Under the pieces are notes generated by a model. It made no database searches, was not told where the DNA came from, and saw nothing but the letters and a program-made list of their open reading frames with translations. From contig NZ_FMHT01000003.1 of the NCBI RefSeq assembly GCF_900091585.1, forward strand, positions 1,907,501 through 1,971,500: a stretch of 64,000 bases of DNA, given 5' to 3'. Of this stretch, positions 50,931 through 58,063 are shown in pieces. Position 1 is the first letter of the stretch. Each line of letters starts with the position of its first letter. Made by a program: the position numbers and the translations under genes. Origin of the DNA: Micromonospora nigra (GTDB lineage: Bacteria > Actinomycetota > Actinomycetes > Mycobacteriales > Micromonosporaceae).

Positions 50931-51487
50931 CAGCGGGCCGCGCAGCCTCGGTTTCCGTTCACGAAGGAAAGCTAATGCCCTCTGACCAGGGCACCGCAAG
51001 AGTCAACACCACGACACACGCCCGGAAAATGGGGATTGGTCGCCAGGAGTCCCGAAAAATTTCTGTGCCGCTGGTCACGTCGGCCGACCGGCGCTCGTCG
51101 TGGACGCCCGGGGCCGGTTTCCAACCGCCGCCCACCACGTTAGGTGATCATTCACCGGGCCGCCCACCCGGGGGTGGCCGACGGGACCAGCGGCGGGCCG
51201 CGCTGCCGGGCCTGTGGCCCGTGCCGCCTGATCAGGGGCGATCTGATCGGCGTGTCCCCGCCAAACTGACTAATCCGACCTAATTCGCCGTGCACACTCT
51301 CGACGTCGACTAGCTCACAGTGTGGATGCACAGCTGACATGGAACCGCCCAGACCTGGGTAGGGTCCGCCAACCAGTGGTCACGCAGGTGGCCGCTGGAG
51401 AAGACCCCGGCGGCAACGCCCGCGTGACGCGCCGCCGGGACACCGCCGGGACGGCATCGGCCGGCGGACGAGACGAGGAGGGCTACC
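50931..51487. other. 557 bases without a gene before DUF5679
   Basis: No ORF here shows coding character. Elements seen are: a six-bp hairpin TGCCCT/AGGGCA near 50979-50993, GGTGATCATTCACC at 51143-51156, the perfect palindrome CCTGATCAGG at 51237-51246, and TGTGGATGCACA near 51320. The stretch is less GC-rich in parts, as promoters are. The last 100 bases, just before the DUF5679 start, are rich in dyads but I could not fit them to a riboswitch I know. Confidence 0.45.
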
Positions 51488-51655
51488 GTGGCCGACCAGG
51501 CCCAGACCTACAACGGTTACTGCGTCAAGTGCAAGGAGAAGCGGGACTTCGAGGGTCGCGTCGAGGTCTCGAAGACCGGCATGAACATGGCCAAGGGCAA
51601 GTGTCCGGTGTGCGGCACAACAGTGAACCGCATCCTGGGCAAGGCCAAGGTCTGA
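51488..51655 (+). CDS. DUF5679 zinc-ribbon protein
   Basis: A 55-residue protein with two CxxC pairs, YCVKCKEKRDF and GKCPVCGTTVNR, forming a small zinc ribbon; the lysine-rich chain suggests nucleic-acid or ribosome contact. It matches the actinobacterial DUF5679 family of unknown function. GTG 51488 follows GAGGAGG. A strong terminator right after the stop makes it monocistronic. It is short enough to be missed by gene finders. Confidence 0.9.
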   Translation: MADQAQTYNGYCVKCKEKRDFEGRVEVSKTGMNMAKGKCPVCGTTVNRILGKAKV

Positions 51656-51668
51656 CCCGTACGGGTTT

Positions 51669-51703
51669 CGCGGGAGGGGTGGCTCGCGGCCACCCCTCCC
51701 GCG
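51669..51703 (+). terminator. Terminator of the DUF5679 gene
   Basis: A 15-bp perfect stem (51669-51683 with 51689-51703) and a five-base loop, followed by TTGTGTT, begin 14 bases after the stop. Confidence 0.8.
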
Positions 51704-51744
51704 TTGTGTTCACTGTCGGGTGACGGACACGGTTACCGGCCGGT

Positions 51745-51806
51745 TGTGGAAAACTCGCCGAATCCTGTGGACAACCCAGGACGTGCCGCCGAGCACCTGT
51801 GGACAA
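51745..51806 (-). promoter_or_regulatory. DnaA-box cluster
   Basis: TGTGGACAA, the reverse complement of the actinobacterial DnaA box TTGTCCACA, occurs exactly at 51766-51774 and 51798-51806, and with one mismatch (TGTGGAAAA) at 51745-51753. All three face the same way within 62 bases, upstream of the ThiF-like gene and after a terminator. Confidence 0.7.
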
Positions 51807-51846
51807 CGATCCACGGAGCGCAGGGCAACGGTCACCATCGGTACCC

Positions 51847-52899
51847 ATGAACCGTGCTCCTCTCCCCCGCCCCACCCTGCTACCCGGTCTCACCCGGCTC
51901 TGGCGGGACCGGCACACCCTCCAGCTCGGCCTCGAACCCGGGCGGGCGATCCTGGTGGAGATCGCCGACCCTCGGGCGGCCCGGCTGCTGGACCTGCTCG
52001 ACGGCACCCGCAGCGAACGCCACGTGCTGACCAGGGCGAGCGGGGCCGACGTCCGCCCACAGGACGTCCGCCACCTGCTCGACGCCCTGCGGACGGCCGG
52101 GCTGGTCGTACCCGCGCACTCCCTGCTGCCCCGCGACCTGGCCGAGCCCCGGCGGGCCCGGCTCGGCGCGGAGGCCGGCGCGCTCGCGCTCGCCGCCGCC
52201 CGGCTGCCGGGCACGCCGGCCCAGGTGCTGCGACGGCGGCTGTCCGCCCGGGTGGTGGTGACCGGCACCGGCCGACTCGGCGCTCCGGTCGCCCTCGCCC
52301 TGGCCCAGGCCGGCGTGGGGCACGTCAGCCCCGACCTGCCGGGCCGGGTCGGCCCCGCCGATCTGGTCGGCACGGGCGTGCCGGCCACCGAGGTGGGACG
52401 CCCGCTGGCCGACGCGGTACGCGACGCCGTGGACCGCCTCGCCCCGGGCACGCTGACCGGGCCGCTGCGGCGGGGCCGGGTCGACCTCGTCGTCCAACTC
52501 TCCGCCGGGCGGCCGGCGGCGCTGTTGGCCGCCGGTCACGCCCGACGCCGGCAGGCGCACCTGCTGGTCGGCGTCCGGGAGGGGGTCGCGGTGGTCGGCC
52601 CGACCGTGCGACCGCCCGCCGGGCCGTGCCTGCACTGCCTCGACCTGCACCGCACCGATCGCGACCCTGCCTGGCCCGTGCTGGCCGCACAGCTCGCCAC
52701 GGACGATCCCGGCGGGGCGTGCGCCGCCACCACCCTGATGGCGGGGGCCGCGTACGCCACCTCGGAGGCGTTGACCCACCTCGACGGGGGTGTCCCGGAG
52801 ACCGTGGGCACGGCGGTGGAGGTGATCGGGGTGGGCCAGGTGCGCCGTCGGCACTGGCCGCCGCACCCCCGGTGCGGCTGCTCGGGCCAGGCACGGTGA
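51847..52899 (+). CDS. Orphan ThiF/E1-like protein, cyclodehydratase type
   Basis: A 350-residue protein with the layout of the ThiF-like partners of azole-forming cyclodehydratases. Residues about 1-90 resemble a winged RRE-like peptide-binding domain (RHTLQLGLEPGRAILVEI), then VVVTGTGRLGAPVALALAQAGVGHV gives a degenerate Rossmann/E1 fold, and PCLHCLDLHR plus RCGCSG supply four cysteines for structural zinc. The ATP-binding Arg/Asp residues of true E1 enzymes are not evident, as in inactive ocin-ThiF proteins. No YcaO, precursor peptide or oxidase gene is adjacent. Position before an ABC1 kinase matches Rv3196. The ATG 51847 start is chosen after the DnaA-box region. Confidence 0.82.
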   Translation: MNRAPLPRPTLLPGLTRLWRDRHTLQLGLEPGRAILVEIADPRAARLLDLLDGTRSERHVLTRASGADVRPQDVRHLLDALRTAGLVVPAHSLLPRDLAEPRRARLGAEAGALALAAARLPGTPAQVLRRRLSARVVVTGTGRLGAPVALALAQAGVGHVSPDLPGRVGPADLVGTGVPATEVGRPLADAVRDAVDRLAPGTLTGPLRRGRVDLVVQLSAGRPAALLAAGHARRRQAHLLVGVREGVAVVGPTVRPPAGPCLHCLDLHRTDRDPAWPVLAAQLATDDPGGACAATTLMAGAAYATSEALTHLDGGVPETVGTAVEVIGVGQVRRRHWPPHPRCGCSGQAR

Positions 52900-53032
52900 G
52901 CGTACGGGCCCTTTCGGCGGGCACCCGACGCCGCGCGGCAACCCGGACGAACCGACCATCTTCAGGCGCGGCGGAGTGGTCAGCCCGGCCGCACGGCAGC
53001 AACGGAGCCGCCGAGTCGGTAACAATGGCCGG

Positions 53033-54361
53033 GTGACCGACATCCCGCGCCGGGCTGTGTCCCGGACCGCCAAGCTCGCCGCTCTGCCGCTCGGCTTCGC
53101 CGGTCGGACCGTCCTCGGCATGGGAAAGCGCGTCACCGGGCTCGCCTCCGACGTCATCTCCGCGGAGATCCAGCAGCGCACCGCCGAGCAGCTGTTCAGC
53201 GTGCTGGGCCAGCTCAAGGGCGGTGCGATGAAGTTCGGTCAGGCGCTGTCGGTGTTCGAGGCGGCCCTGCCGGAGGAGGTCGCCGCCCCTTACCGGCAGG
53301 CGCTGACGAAACTCCAGGAGTCGGCCCCGCCGCTGCCCGCCGCCAGCGTGCACAAGGTGCTCGCCGAGCAGCTCGGCCCGGCCTGGCGGGAGCGGTTCGT
53401 CTCCTTCGACGACACCCCCGAGGCGGCGGCCAGCATCGGGCAGGTGCACCGGGCGCTGTGGCGGGAGGACGACGGCAGCGGCCGGGACGTGGCAGTCAAG
53501 ATCCAGTATCCGGGGGCTGGGGACGCCCTGCTCGCCGACCTCAAGCAGCTGTCCCGCCTCGGCGGGATGTTCCGGGCGCTCCAGCCGGGCCTGGACATCA
53601 AGCCGCTGCTGGTGGAGTTGCGCGAACGGATCACCGAGGAGCTCGACTACGAGCTGGAGGCCGAGTCGCAGCGCGCCTTCGCCGCCGCCTACGCCGACGA
53701 CCCGGAGATCTTCGTCCCGGCTGTGGTGTCCTCGGCGCCACGGGTGCTGGTCACCGAGTGGGTGGAGGGCACCCCGCTGGCCGACATCATCCGCGAGGGC
53801 AGCGAGGAACAGCGCGACCACGCGGGTCGGCTGATGGCCACCCTGCACCTGTCCGCGCCGACGCGCGCCGGCCTGCTGCACGCCGACCCGCATCCGGGCA
53901 ACTTCCGGGTGCTGCCCGACGGGCGCCTCGGCGTCATCGACTTCGGCGCGGTCGCCCGGATGCCCGAGGGAACACCGGAGCCGATCGGCCGCATCGCCGG
54001 ACTGGCGTTGCGCGGCGACGCCGACGAGGTGGTGGCCGGGCTGCGGGCCGAGGGGTTCGTGAGTCCGACCGAGGAGATCGACGCGCAGGCCGTACTCGAC
54101 TTCCTGCGACCGATGCTGGAACCGATCGCCGCACCCGAGTTCCGGTTCACCCGGGCCTGGCTGCGCGCCGAGGCGGCCCGGCTGGCCAGCCCGCGCTCAC
54201 CCGCCTACCAGCTGAGCCGCCAGCTCAACCTGCCGCCTTCCTACCTGCTCATCCACCGGGTGACGCTCGGGTCGATCGGGGTGCTGTGCCAGTTGGAGGC
54301 CAAGGCCCCCTACCGGGCGGTCCTGCAACGCTGGCTGCCCGGCTTCGCCCCCACCGGCTGA
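53033..54361 (+). CDS. ABC1/AarF/UbiB-family atypical kinase
   Basis: A 442-residue protein kinase-like ATPase. Family motifs are in order: LKGGAMKFGQALS (the KxGQ motif), AASIGQVHRAL (Ala-rich loop), VAVKIQYPG with the catalytic Lys, ITEELDYELEA (ExD), LLHADPHPGNF and GVIDFGAVARM. In other organisms the family supports quinone synthesis; actinobacterial members (Rv3197) lie by whiB7 and may be linked to antibiotic tolerance. No membrane segment is clear. GTG 53033 is the start; the frame is open further upstream but without conservation. A strong terminator follows. Confidence 0.92.
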   Translation: MTDIPRRAVSRTAKLAALPLGFAGRTVLGMGKRVTGLASDVISAEIQQRTAEQLFSVLGQLKGGAMKFGQALSVFEAALPEEVAAPYRQALTKLQESAPPLPAASVHKVLAEQLGPAWRERFVSFDDTPEAAASIGQVHRALWREDDGSGRDVAVKIQYPGAGDALLADLKQLSRLGGMFRALQPGLDIKPLLVELRERITEELDYELEAESQRAFAAAYADDPEIFVPAVVSSAPRVLVTEWVEGTPLADIIREGSEEQRDHAGRLMATLHLSAPTRAGLLHADPHPGNFRVLPDGRLGVIDFGAVARMPEGTPEPIGRIAGLALRGDADEVVAGLRAEGFVSPTEEIDAQAVLDFLRPMLEPIAAPEFRFTRAWLRAEAARLASPRSPAYQLSRQLNLPPSYLLIHRVTLGSIGVLCQLEAKAPYRAVLQRWLPGFAPTG

Positions 54362-54380
54362 CACCTTCCGGTACGCCGAA

Positions 54381-54410
54381 GGGCGGGGGACCGTGACCGG
54401 TCCCCCGCCC
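54381..54410. terminator. Terminator between ABC1 and the small ORF
   Basis: A 13-bp stem (54381-54393 with 54398-54410) and four-base loop lie 19 bases after the ABC1 stop and just beyond the end of the converging small gene, so it can serve both. Confidence 0.7.
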
Positions 54411-54426
54411 TCCACAGTGGGTGGAA

Positions 54427-54609
54427 CTACAGGACGCCCAGCTCGCGGGCCGACCGCTGACGGCTGGCCATGGCGACGGTACGGGCGGATCGGGTTGCCT
54501 CAGTGCTCGTGGTGGTGCGACCGGCCTGAGGCCGGGGCATTCGAGCCCTCGACAACGCTTCGTGGAGTAGTTGCATGTGGGTTTCGTTCGGCAGGTGCAG
54601 CATCGTCAT
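54427..54609 (-). CDS. Small conserved-looking protein downstream of whiB7
   Basis: A 60-residue ORF starting MTMLHLPNETHMQLLHEALS, 56 bases after the whiB7 stop and on the same strand, with GAGAAAG just before the ATG. The first 25 residues form a plausible amphipathic helix; the rest is rich in Arg, Thr and Ser with no motif. I do not recognise it. Because it follows whiB7 without a terminator and precedes one, it is probably on the whiB7 transcript and would be induced with it. The alternative is 3' UTR that happens to be open. Confidence 0.55.
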   Translation of the reverse strand: MTMLHLPNETHMQLLHEALSRARMPRPQAGRTTTSTEATRSARTVAMASRQRSARELGVL

Positions 54610-54665
54610 CAGCTTTCTCGTGGCCGGTGCGGGGACCGGCGTGGGTGTAACGATCGGGAAGGTTG

Positions 54666-55028
54666 TCAGGCCGCCAGCCGGACCGCGTCGCGGGTGGACA
54701 GCCCGTTGGCTGCCAGCCGCGCCTCGGCCTCGACCCGGAGCGCGGCGTCGCGGGCCAGGTCCTCCTTGCGCGGACGGCCCCGGGGCCGCTTGCGCGGGAC
54801 GACCGCGCCACGCTCGAAGATCTCGCCGCCCCAGACGCCCCAGGGTTCGGCCCGCTCGACCGCGCCGGCCAGGCACTCGACGCGCAGCGGGCAGTCCCCG
54901 CAGAGCGACTTGGCCAGCTCCAGGTCGGTGGGCGAGTCGGAGAACCACAGGTCGGGGTCGAACTTCCGGCAGGGCAGGTTCGCCTCCACCTCGACGGTCA
55001 CGTCGAGTGGGGCCAACGCCAGACTCAT
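54666..55028 (-). CDS. whiB7: WhiB7/WblC antibiotic-resistance regulator
   Basis: Iron-sulfur transcription factor of 120 residues that activates intrinsic resistance genes after ribosome-targeting antibiotics. Cluster cysteines are Cys20, Cys43, Cys46 and Cys52; EPWGVWGGEIFERG contains the WhiB turn, and PRGRPRKED near residues 82-90 is the AT-hook that defines WhiB7. Start ATG 55028 with GAGAGAGG upstream. The gene lies after a leader of nearly 500 bases with an upstream ORF and an intrinsic terminator. Position between ABC1 and uvrD2 matches Rv3197A. Confidence 0.95.
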   Translation of the reverse strand: MSLALAPLDVTVEVEANLPCRKFDPDLWFSDSPTDLELAKSLCGDCPLRVECLAGAVERAEPWGVWGGEIFERGAVVPRKRPRGRPRKEDLARDAALRVEAEARLAANGLSTRDAVRLAA

Positions 55029-55091
55029 CGCCCGGTCACCTCTCTCTCACTTCGATCTCGTGGATCGCTGTTCCGACGTACTTCGGCGGTG

Positions 55092-55136
55092 CAAAAAACT
55101 GAGGCCGCGGATCCCGGTAGCGGGTTCCGCGGCCTC
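55092..55136 (-). terminator. Intrinsic attenuator in the whiB7 leader
   Basis: On the minus strand an 11-bp GC-rich stem (55136-55126 with 55111-55101) with an inner four-bp helix and GTAG-type loop is followed by AG and six T residues (55098-55093). It is one of the few U-tract terminators in the window and it sits inside the leader, 65 bases before whiB7. Confidence 0.85.
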
Positions 55137-55149
55137 GAGGTGAGCCGGT

Positions 55150-55180
55150 GGTCTGGTGGTCAGACCGGTCTACCTCGAGG
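55150..55180 (-). promoter_or_regulatory. Alternative hairpin and CCTCGAGG copy at the uORF end
   Basis: GGTCTG/CAGACC (55150-55155 with 55161-55166) forms a six-bp hairpin over the uORF stop codon. The self-complementary CCTCGAGG occurs at 55173-55180, in the last uORF codons, and again at 55133-55140, the base of the attenuator stem. Pairing of the two copies would block the terminator. Confidence 0.55.
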
Positions 55181-55441
55181 TGGAACACCGCGGACGTCCA
55201 TCCGCTTGGCGCCATCGACGCCCTTGCCCGTGAAGCCACTGGTGCCCTGGTATCCGTTCGGCGTGGTCGCGAGGATCAGCTCGGCCTGAGCCTCGACCCG
55301 GTGCGCCTGCGGAGCCCACGGTCGCGTGGCGACGGCGGTCGCCCGGACGGCCGTCGCCACAGGGGCGACGGTCAGGGCAGCCGACAGCGGAGCGACGGCA
55401 ACGGGCAGCGCCGCCGGACGCTCGTAGATGCAGATCTCCAT
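55160..55441 (-). CDS. Upstream ORF in the whiB7 leader
   Basis: A 93-codon ORF beginning MEICIYERPAALPVAVAPL and ending DVRGVPPRGRPV, 131 bases before whiB7. GGGAGG precedes its ATG. Codon choice is normal (G or C third positions) until the end, where GGT GTT CCA CCT CGA GGT AGA gives a run of codons rare in this genome. An internal ATG at 55201 would make a 13-residue version. No protein family is recognised. Inference: ribosomes that slow in this ORF change the folding of the following RNA and so control whiB7. It may also be a real small protein. Confidence 0.65.
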   Translation of the reverse strand: MEICIYERPAALPVAVAPLSAALTVAPVATAVRATAVATRPWAPQAHRVEAQAELILATTPNGYQGTSGFTGKGVDGAKRMDVRGVPPRGRPV

Positions 55442-55529
55442 CGGTGCCACCTCCCTGACGTTCACTCGTGATCGGCTGAAACACCCCCTGTGAGCAGCCG
55501 GAACAGGCCCGCTCCCAAGGTGTGCCCTG

Positions 55530-55569
55530 AGGCTATGCCGCCCCGTAGGGCAAGGGCAAACGATTTAAC
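55530..55569 (-). promoter_or_regulatory. Candidate WhiB7-type promoter of the whiB7 leader
   Basis: On the minus strand TTGCCC (55559-55554), 18 bases, then TAGCCT (55535-55530). The AT-rich GTTAAATCGTT lies directly upstream of the -35 element, as in WhiB7-dependent promoters. It would start the transcript near 55523, giving a leader of about 495 bases. Confidence 0.5.
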
Positions 55570-55577
55570 GGCCAGAT

Positions 55578-57746
55578 TCAGAAACTTTTCTGCGGGCAGA
55601 TCTCGTCGACCGCCGCGCCCCCCACCAAGGCCAGCACCGCCTCGCCGTACAGGCCCAGCTTGCGCGGCCCGATCCCGGCGATCGCGATCAGCTCCTCCGC
55701 CCGGGTGGGTCGCCGCTCCGCCAGCGCGACCAGGGTGGCGTCGGTGAAGACGACGTACCCGGGCACCCGCTGCGCGCCGGCCACCCGCTGCCGCCACTCA
55801 CGCAGCCGCTCGTGCAACTCGTCGTCGATGTCCGAGGGGCAGGTAAGGCACCGACCGAGTTTGCGGTCCCCGCCGGCGAGGAGGGTCGCGCCGCAGACCC
55901 GGCAGGACACCACCTGCACGCGCCGCCGCTCCGCCGGCCGCCGGGCGGGTCCACCGGCCCGCTCGCCGCCGCCGGAGCGGTCGAGCTGCGGCAGGAACCG
56001 CGAGGGGCGTCGGGCCCGCCCGCCCGGGGACCGGGCCGAGGCGTACGACAGCCAGAGCCACTCCCGCGCCCGGGTGACGCCGACATAGAGCAGCCGGCGT
56101 TCCTCCTCGACCTGCCCGGGTGTCCGCGCGTACGACGTGGGCAGGGTGCCCTCGGCGAGCCCCACCAGGAAGACGGCGTCCCACTCCAGCCCCTTCGCGG
56201 AGTGCAGCGAGGCCAGGGTCACCCCGTCGACGGTGGGCACGTGCTGCGCGGCGGCCCGGCGGGCCAGCTCGTCGGTGAAGTCGGCCAGGCTGACCGGCCG
56301 TTCCACCGTGGCGGCCTCGCCGATGGGCAGAAGCTGCGACCCCGCGTAATCCCCGGCGAGTTGCACCAGCGCGGCCAGCGCCTCCCACTGTTCACGCGCC
56401 GCGCCCCCGGCCGGTGGCGCGTCGGGTGTCCAGCCGACGGCGGCGAGCGCCTCCACCACGGCCGCCGGCAGCGGCGTCCGGGCCGGGATCGACCGGGTCG
56501 CCGCCCGCAGCGCCACCATCGCCTGGCGCACCTCGGCCCGCTCGAAGAACCGTTCCGCACCCTGCACCACGTACGGCACCCCGACCTCGGTGAGCGCCTT
56601 CTCGTACGCCTCGGACTGCGCGTTGGTGCGGAACAGCACGGCGATCTCCCGGGCCGGGGTGCCGGCGTCGACCAGGGCCCGGCAGCGGGCGGCGACGGCG
56701 GCGGCCTCGGCCGGCTCGTCGGTGAAGATCCGCAACTCGGGTTCGGGACCGGGTGGGCGCTGGCCGACCAGCTCCAGCCGCAGCCTCGCCTCCGCGCCCC
56801 GGGCCTGTGAGATCACCGCGTTGGCCAACCCGACGACCTGCGGCGTGGACCGGTAGTCGCGAACCAGCCGGACCACGGTGGCCCCCCGGTGCCGGCGCGG
56901 GAAGTCGATCAGATAAGCCGACGTCGCCCCCGTGAACGAGTAGATCGTCTGGCTGGCGTCGCCGACCACGGTCAGGTCGTCCCGGCCACCGAGCCACACC
57001 TCCAGCAGCCGCTGCTGGAGAGGGTTGACGTCCTGGTACTCGTCGACCACGAAGTGCCGGTACTGCGCGCGAATCTGCTCGGCGACGTCCGGGTGCTCCT
57101 CGATGCCCCAGACGGCGGCGCGCAGCATGTCCTCGAAGTCGATCACCCCGCCGGAACGTTTGAGCTTCTCGTACGCGGCGAACACCTCGGCGACCCGCGC
57201 CGGCTCGTGCGGGGTGTCCCGCAGCGCCTTGGCCGCCGCGACCACGTACTCGCCCGGTTCGACCAGCGACGACTTGGCCCACTCGATCTCACCGGCCAGG
57301 TCCCGCGCGGCGGCCCGGTCGGCCCGCAGGCCGACCCGGGTCGCGGCGAGGGTGACCAGCCGGACCTTGCTGTCCAGCAGTTCCGGCATGGCCCTTCCGG
57401 CCAGCAGCCGGGGCGCGAAGTAGCGCACCTGGCGCAGGGCCGCGGCGTGGAAGGTGCGCGCCTGCACGCCGGGCACCCCGAGCGCGGTGAGCCGGCTGCG
57501 CATCTCGGCGGCGGCGCGGGCGGTGAAGGTGACCGCGAGCACGTGCCGGGGGGAGATCTCCCCGCGCAGCGACCGGTGGGCGATCCGGGAGGTGACGGCC
57601 CGGGTCTTGCCCGTGCCGGCACCGGCCAGCACACAGACGGGGCCGGCCGGGGCGGTCACCGCCGCCCGCTGCTCCGGGTCGAGCCCGCCGAGCACGCGTT
57701 CGGACGTCGAGTGAACCACCACAGCGAGGAATTGTCTCAGCTCCAC
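55578..57746 (-). CDS. uvrD2: ATP-dependent DNA helicase UvrD2
   Basis: Superfamily 1A helicase of about 722 residues. LAGAGTGKTRAVTSRIAH near residue 40 is Walker A, FVVDEYQDVNPLQQRLL motif II, VGDASQTIYSFTGA motif III, VVRLVRDYRSTPQVV motif IV, and TLASLHSAKGLEWDAVFLVGL plus LLYVGVTRAREWLWLSYA motifs V and VI. The C-terminus has the four-Cys motif CRVCGATLLAGGDRKLGRCLTC split over a turn, and an HRDC domain (LIAIAGIGPRKLGLYGEAVLALV), as in M. tuberculosis UvrD2. GTG 57746 is used; a start some eight codons later is possible. Its 5' end overlaps the divergent mycoredoxin promoter. Confidence 0.95.
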   Translation of the reverse strand: MELRQFLAVVVHSTSERVLGGLDPEQRAAVTAPAGPVCVLAGAGTGKTRAVTSRIAHRSLRGEISPRHVLAVTFTARAAAEMRSRLTALGVPGVQARTFHAAALRQVRYFAPRLLAGRAMPELLDSKVRLVTLAATRVGLRADRAAARDLAGEIEWAKSSLVEPGEYVVAAAKALRDTPHEPARVAEVFAAYEKLKRSGGVIDFEDMLRAAVWGIEEHPDVAEQIRAQYRHFVVDEYQDVNPLQQRLLEVWLGGRDDLTVVGDASQTIYSFTGATSAYLIDFPRRHRGATVVRLVRDYRSTPQVVGLANAVISQARGAEARLRLELVGQRPPGPEPELRIFTDEPAEAAAVAARCRALVDAGTPAREIAVLFRTNAQSEAYEKALTEVGVPYVVQGAERFFERAEVRQAMVALRAATRSIPARTPLPAAVVEALAAVGWTPDAPPAGGAAREQWEALAALVQLAGDYAGSQLLPIGEAATVERPVSLADFTDELARRAAAQHVPTVDGVTLASLHSAKGLEWDAVFLVGLAEGTLPTSYARTPGQVEEERRLLYVGVTRAREWLWLSYASARSPGGRARRPSRFLPQLDRSGGGERAGGPARRPAERRRVQVVSCRVCGATLLAGGDRKLGRCLTCPSDIDDELHERLREWRQRVAGAQRVPGYVVFTDATLVALAERRPTRAEELIAIAGIGPRKLGLYGEAVLALVGGAAVDEICPQKSF

Positions 57747-57754
57747 CGGACGTT
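57728..57754 (+). promoter_or_regulatory. SigR-type promoter of the mycoredoxin gene
   Basis: GGAAT (57728-57732), 19 bases, then GTT (57752-57754) match the SigR/SigH consensus, with the same spacing as the sigR promoter in this window. Transcription would start near 57761, about 54 bases before the gene, and the site overlaps the first uvrD2 codons on the other strand. Confidence 0.7.
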
Positions 57755-57814
57755 GCAGTGGTTAGCCCGGGCTTGATCGGCAAGCAGCCGGGCGCGACGT
57801 TGGAGGATCTCACC

Positions 57815-58057
57815 ATGCTGACGATGTATTCCACTCCCTGGTGCGGCTACTGCCACCGGCTGAAGTCGCAGCTCGACCGGGAGGGCATCGACTACCAGGT
57901 GGTCGACATCGAGCAGGATCCGGCGGCGGCCACCTTCGTGATGAGCGTCAACGGTGGCAACCAGACCGTGCCCACGTTGCGTTTCGCCGACGGCAGCGCC
58001 CTGACCAATCCCTCGATCAACCAGGTCAAGCAGCACCTGGCCAGCCTGTCCGCCTGA
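57815..58057 (+). CDS. mrx1: Mycoredoxin (glutaredoxin-like)
   Basis: An 80-residue thioredoxin-fold protein that reduces mixed disulfides with mycothiol. The active site STPWCGYCHRLKSQL has Cys10 and Cys13 (CGYC, the mycoredoxin motif), TVPTLRFADGS carries the cis-Pro, and ALTNPSINQVKQHL is the C-terminal helix. The ATG 57815 has GGAGG eight bases upstream. It diverges from uvrD2 as in M. tuberculosis (Rv3198A) and has a SigR promoter, which fits a disulfide-stress role. Its terminator is inside the 3' end of the next gene. Confidence 0.94.
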   Translation: MLTMYSTPWCGYCHRLKSQLDREGIDYQVVDIEQDPAAATFVMSVNGGNQTVPTLRFADGSALTNPSINQVKQHLASLSA

Positions 58058-58063
58058 CCTCGA

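Noticed and set aside
51350..51487. A possible riboswitch before the DUF5679 gene
   Set aside because: Stems and CGCC/GGCG motifs are present, but they could not be fitted to the c-di-AMP, glycine or other aptamer layouts I know. GC-rich DNA makes stems by chance.
51745..51806. Chromosomal replication origin
   Set aside because: Only three DnaA boxes are present and there is no dnaA, dnaN or AT-rich unwinding region. A titration or regulatory site is more likely.
55036..55239. A 67-codon ORF spanning the whiB7 attenuator
   Set aside because: It reads straight through the terminator hairpin and T-run, so its conservation would conflict with the RNA structure. The frame ending at 55160 has better codon bias and a ribosome site.
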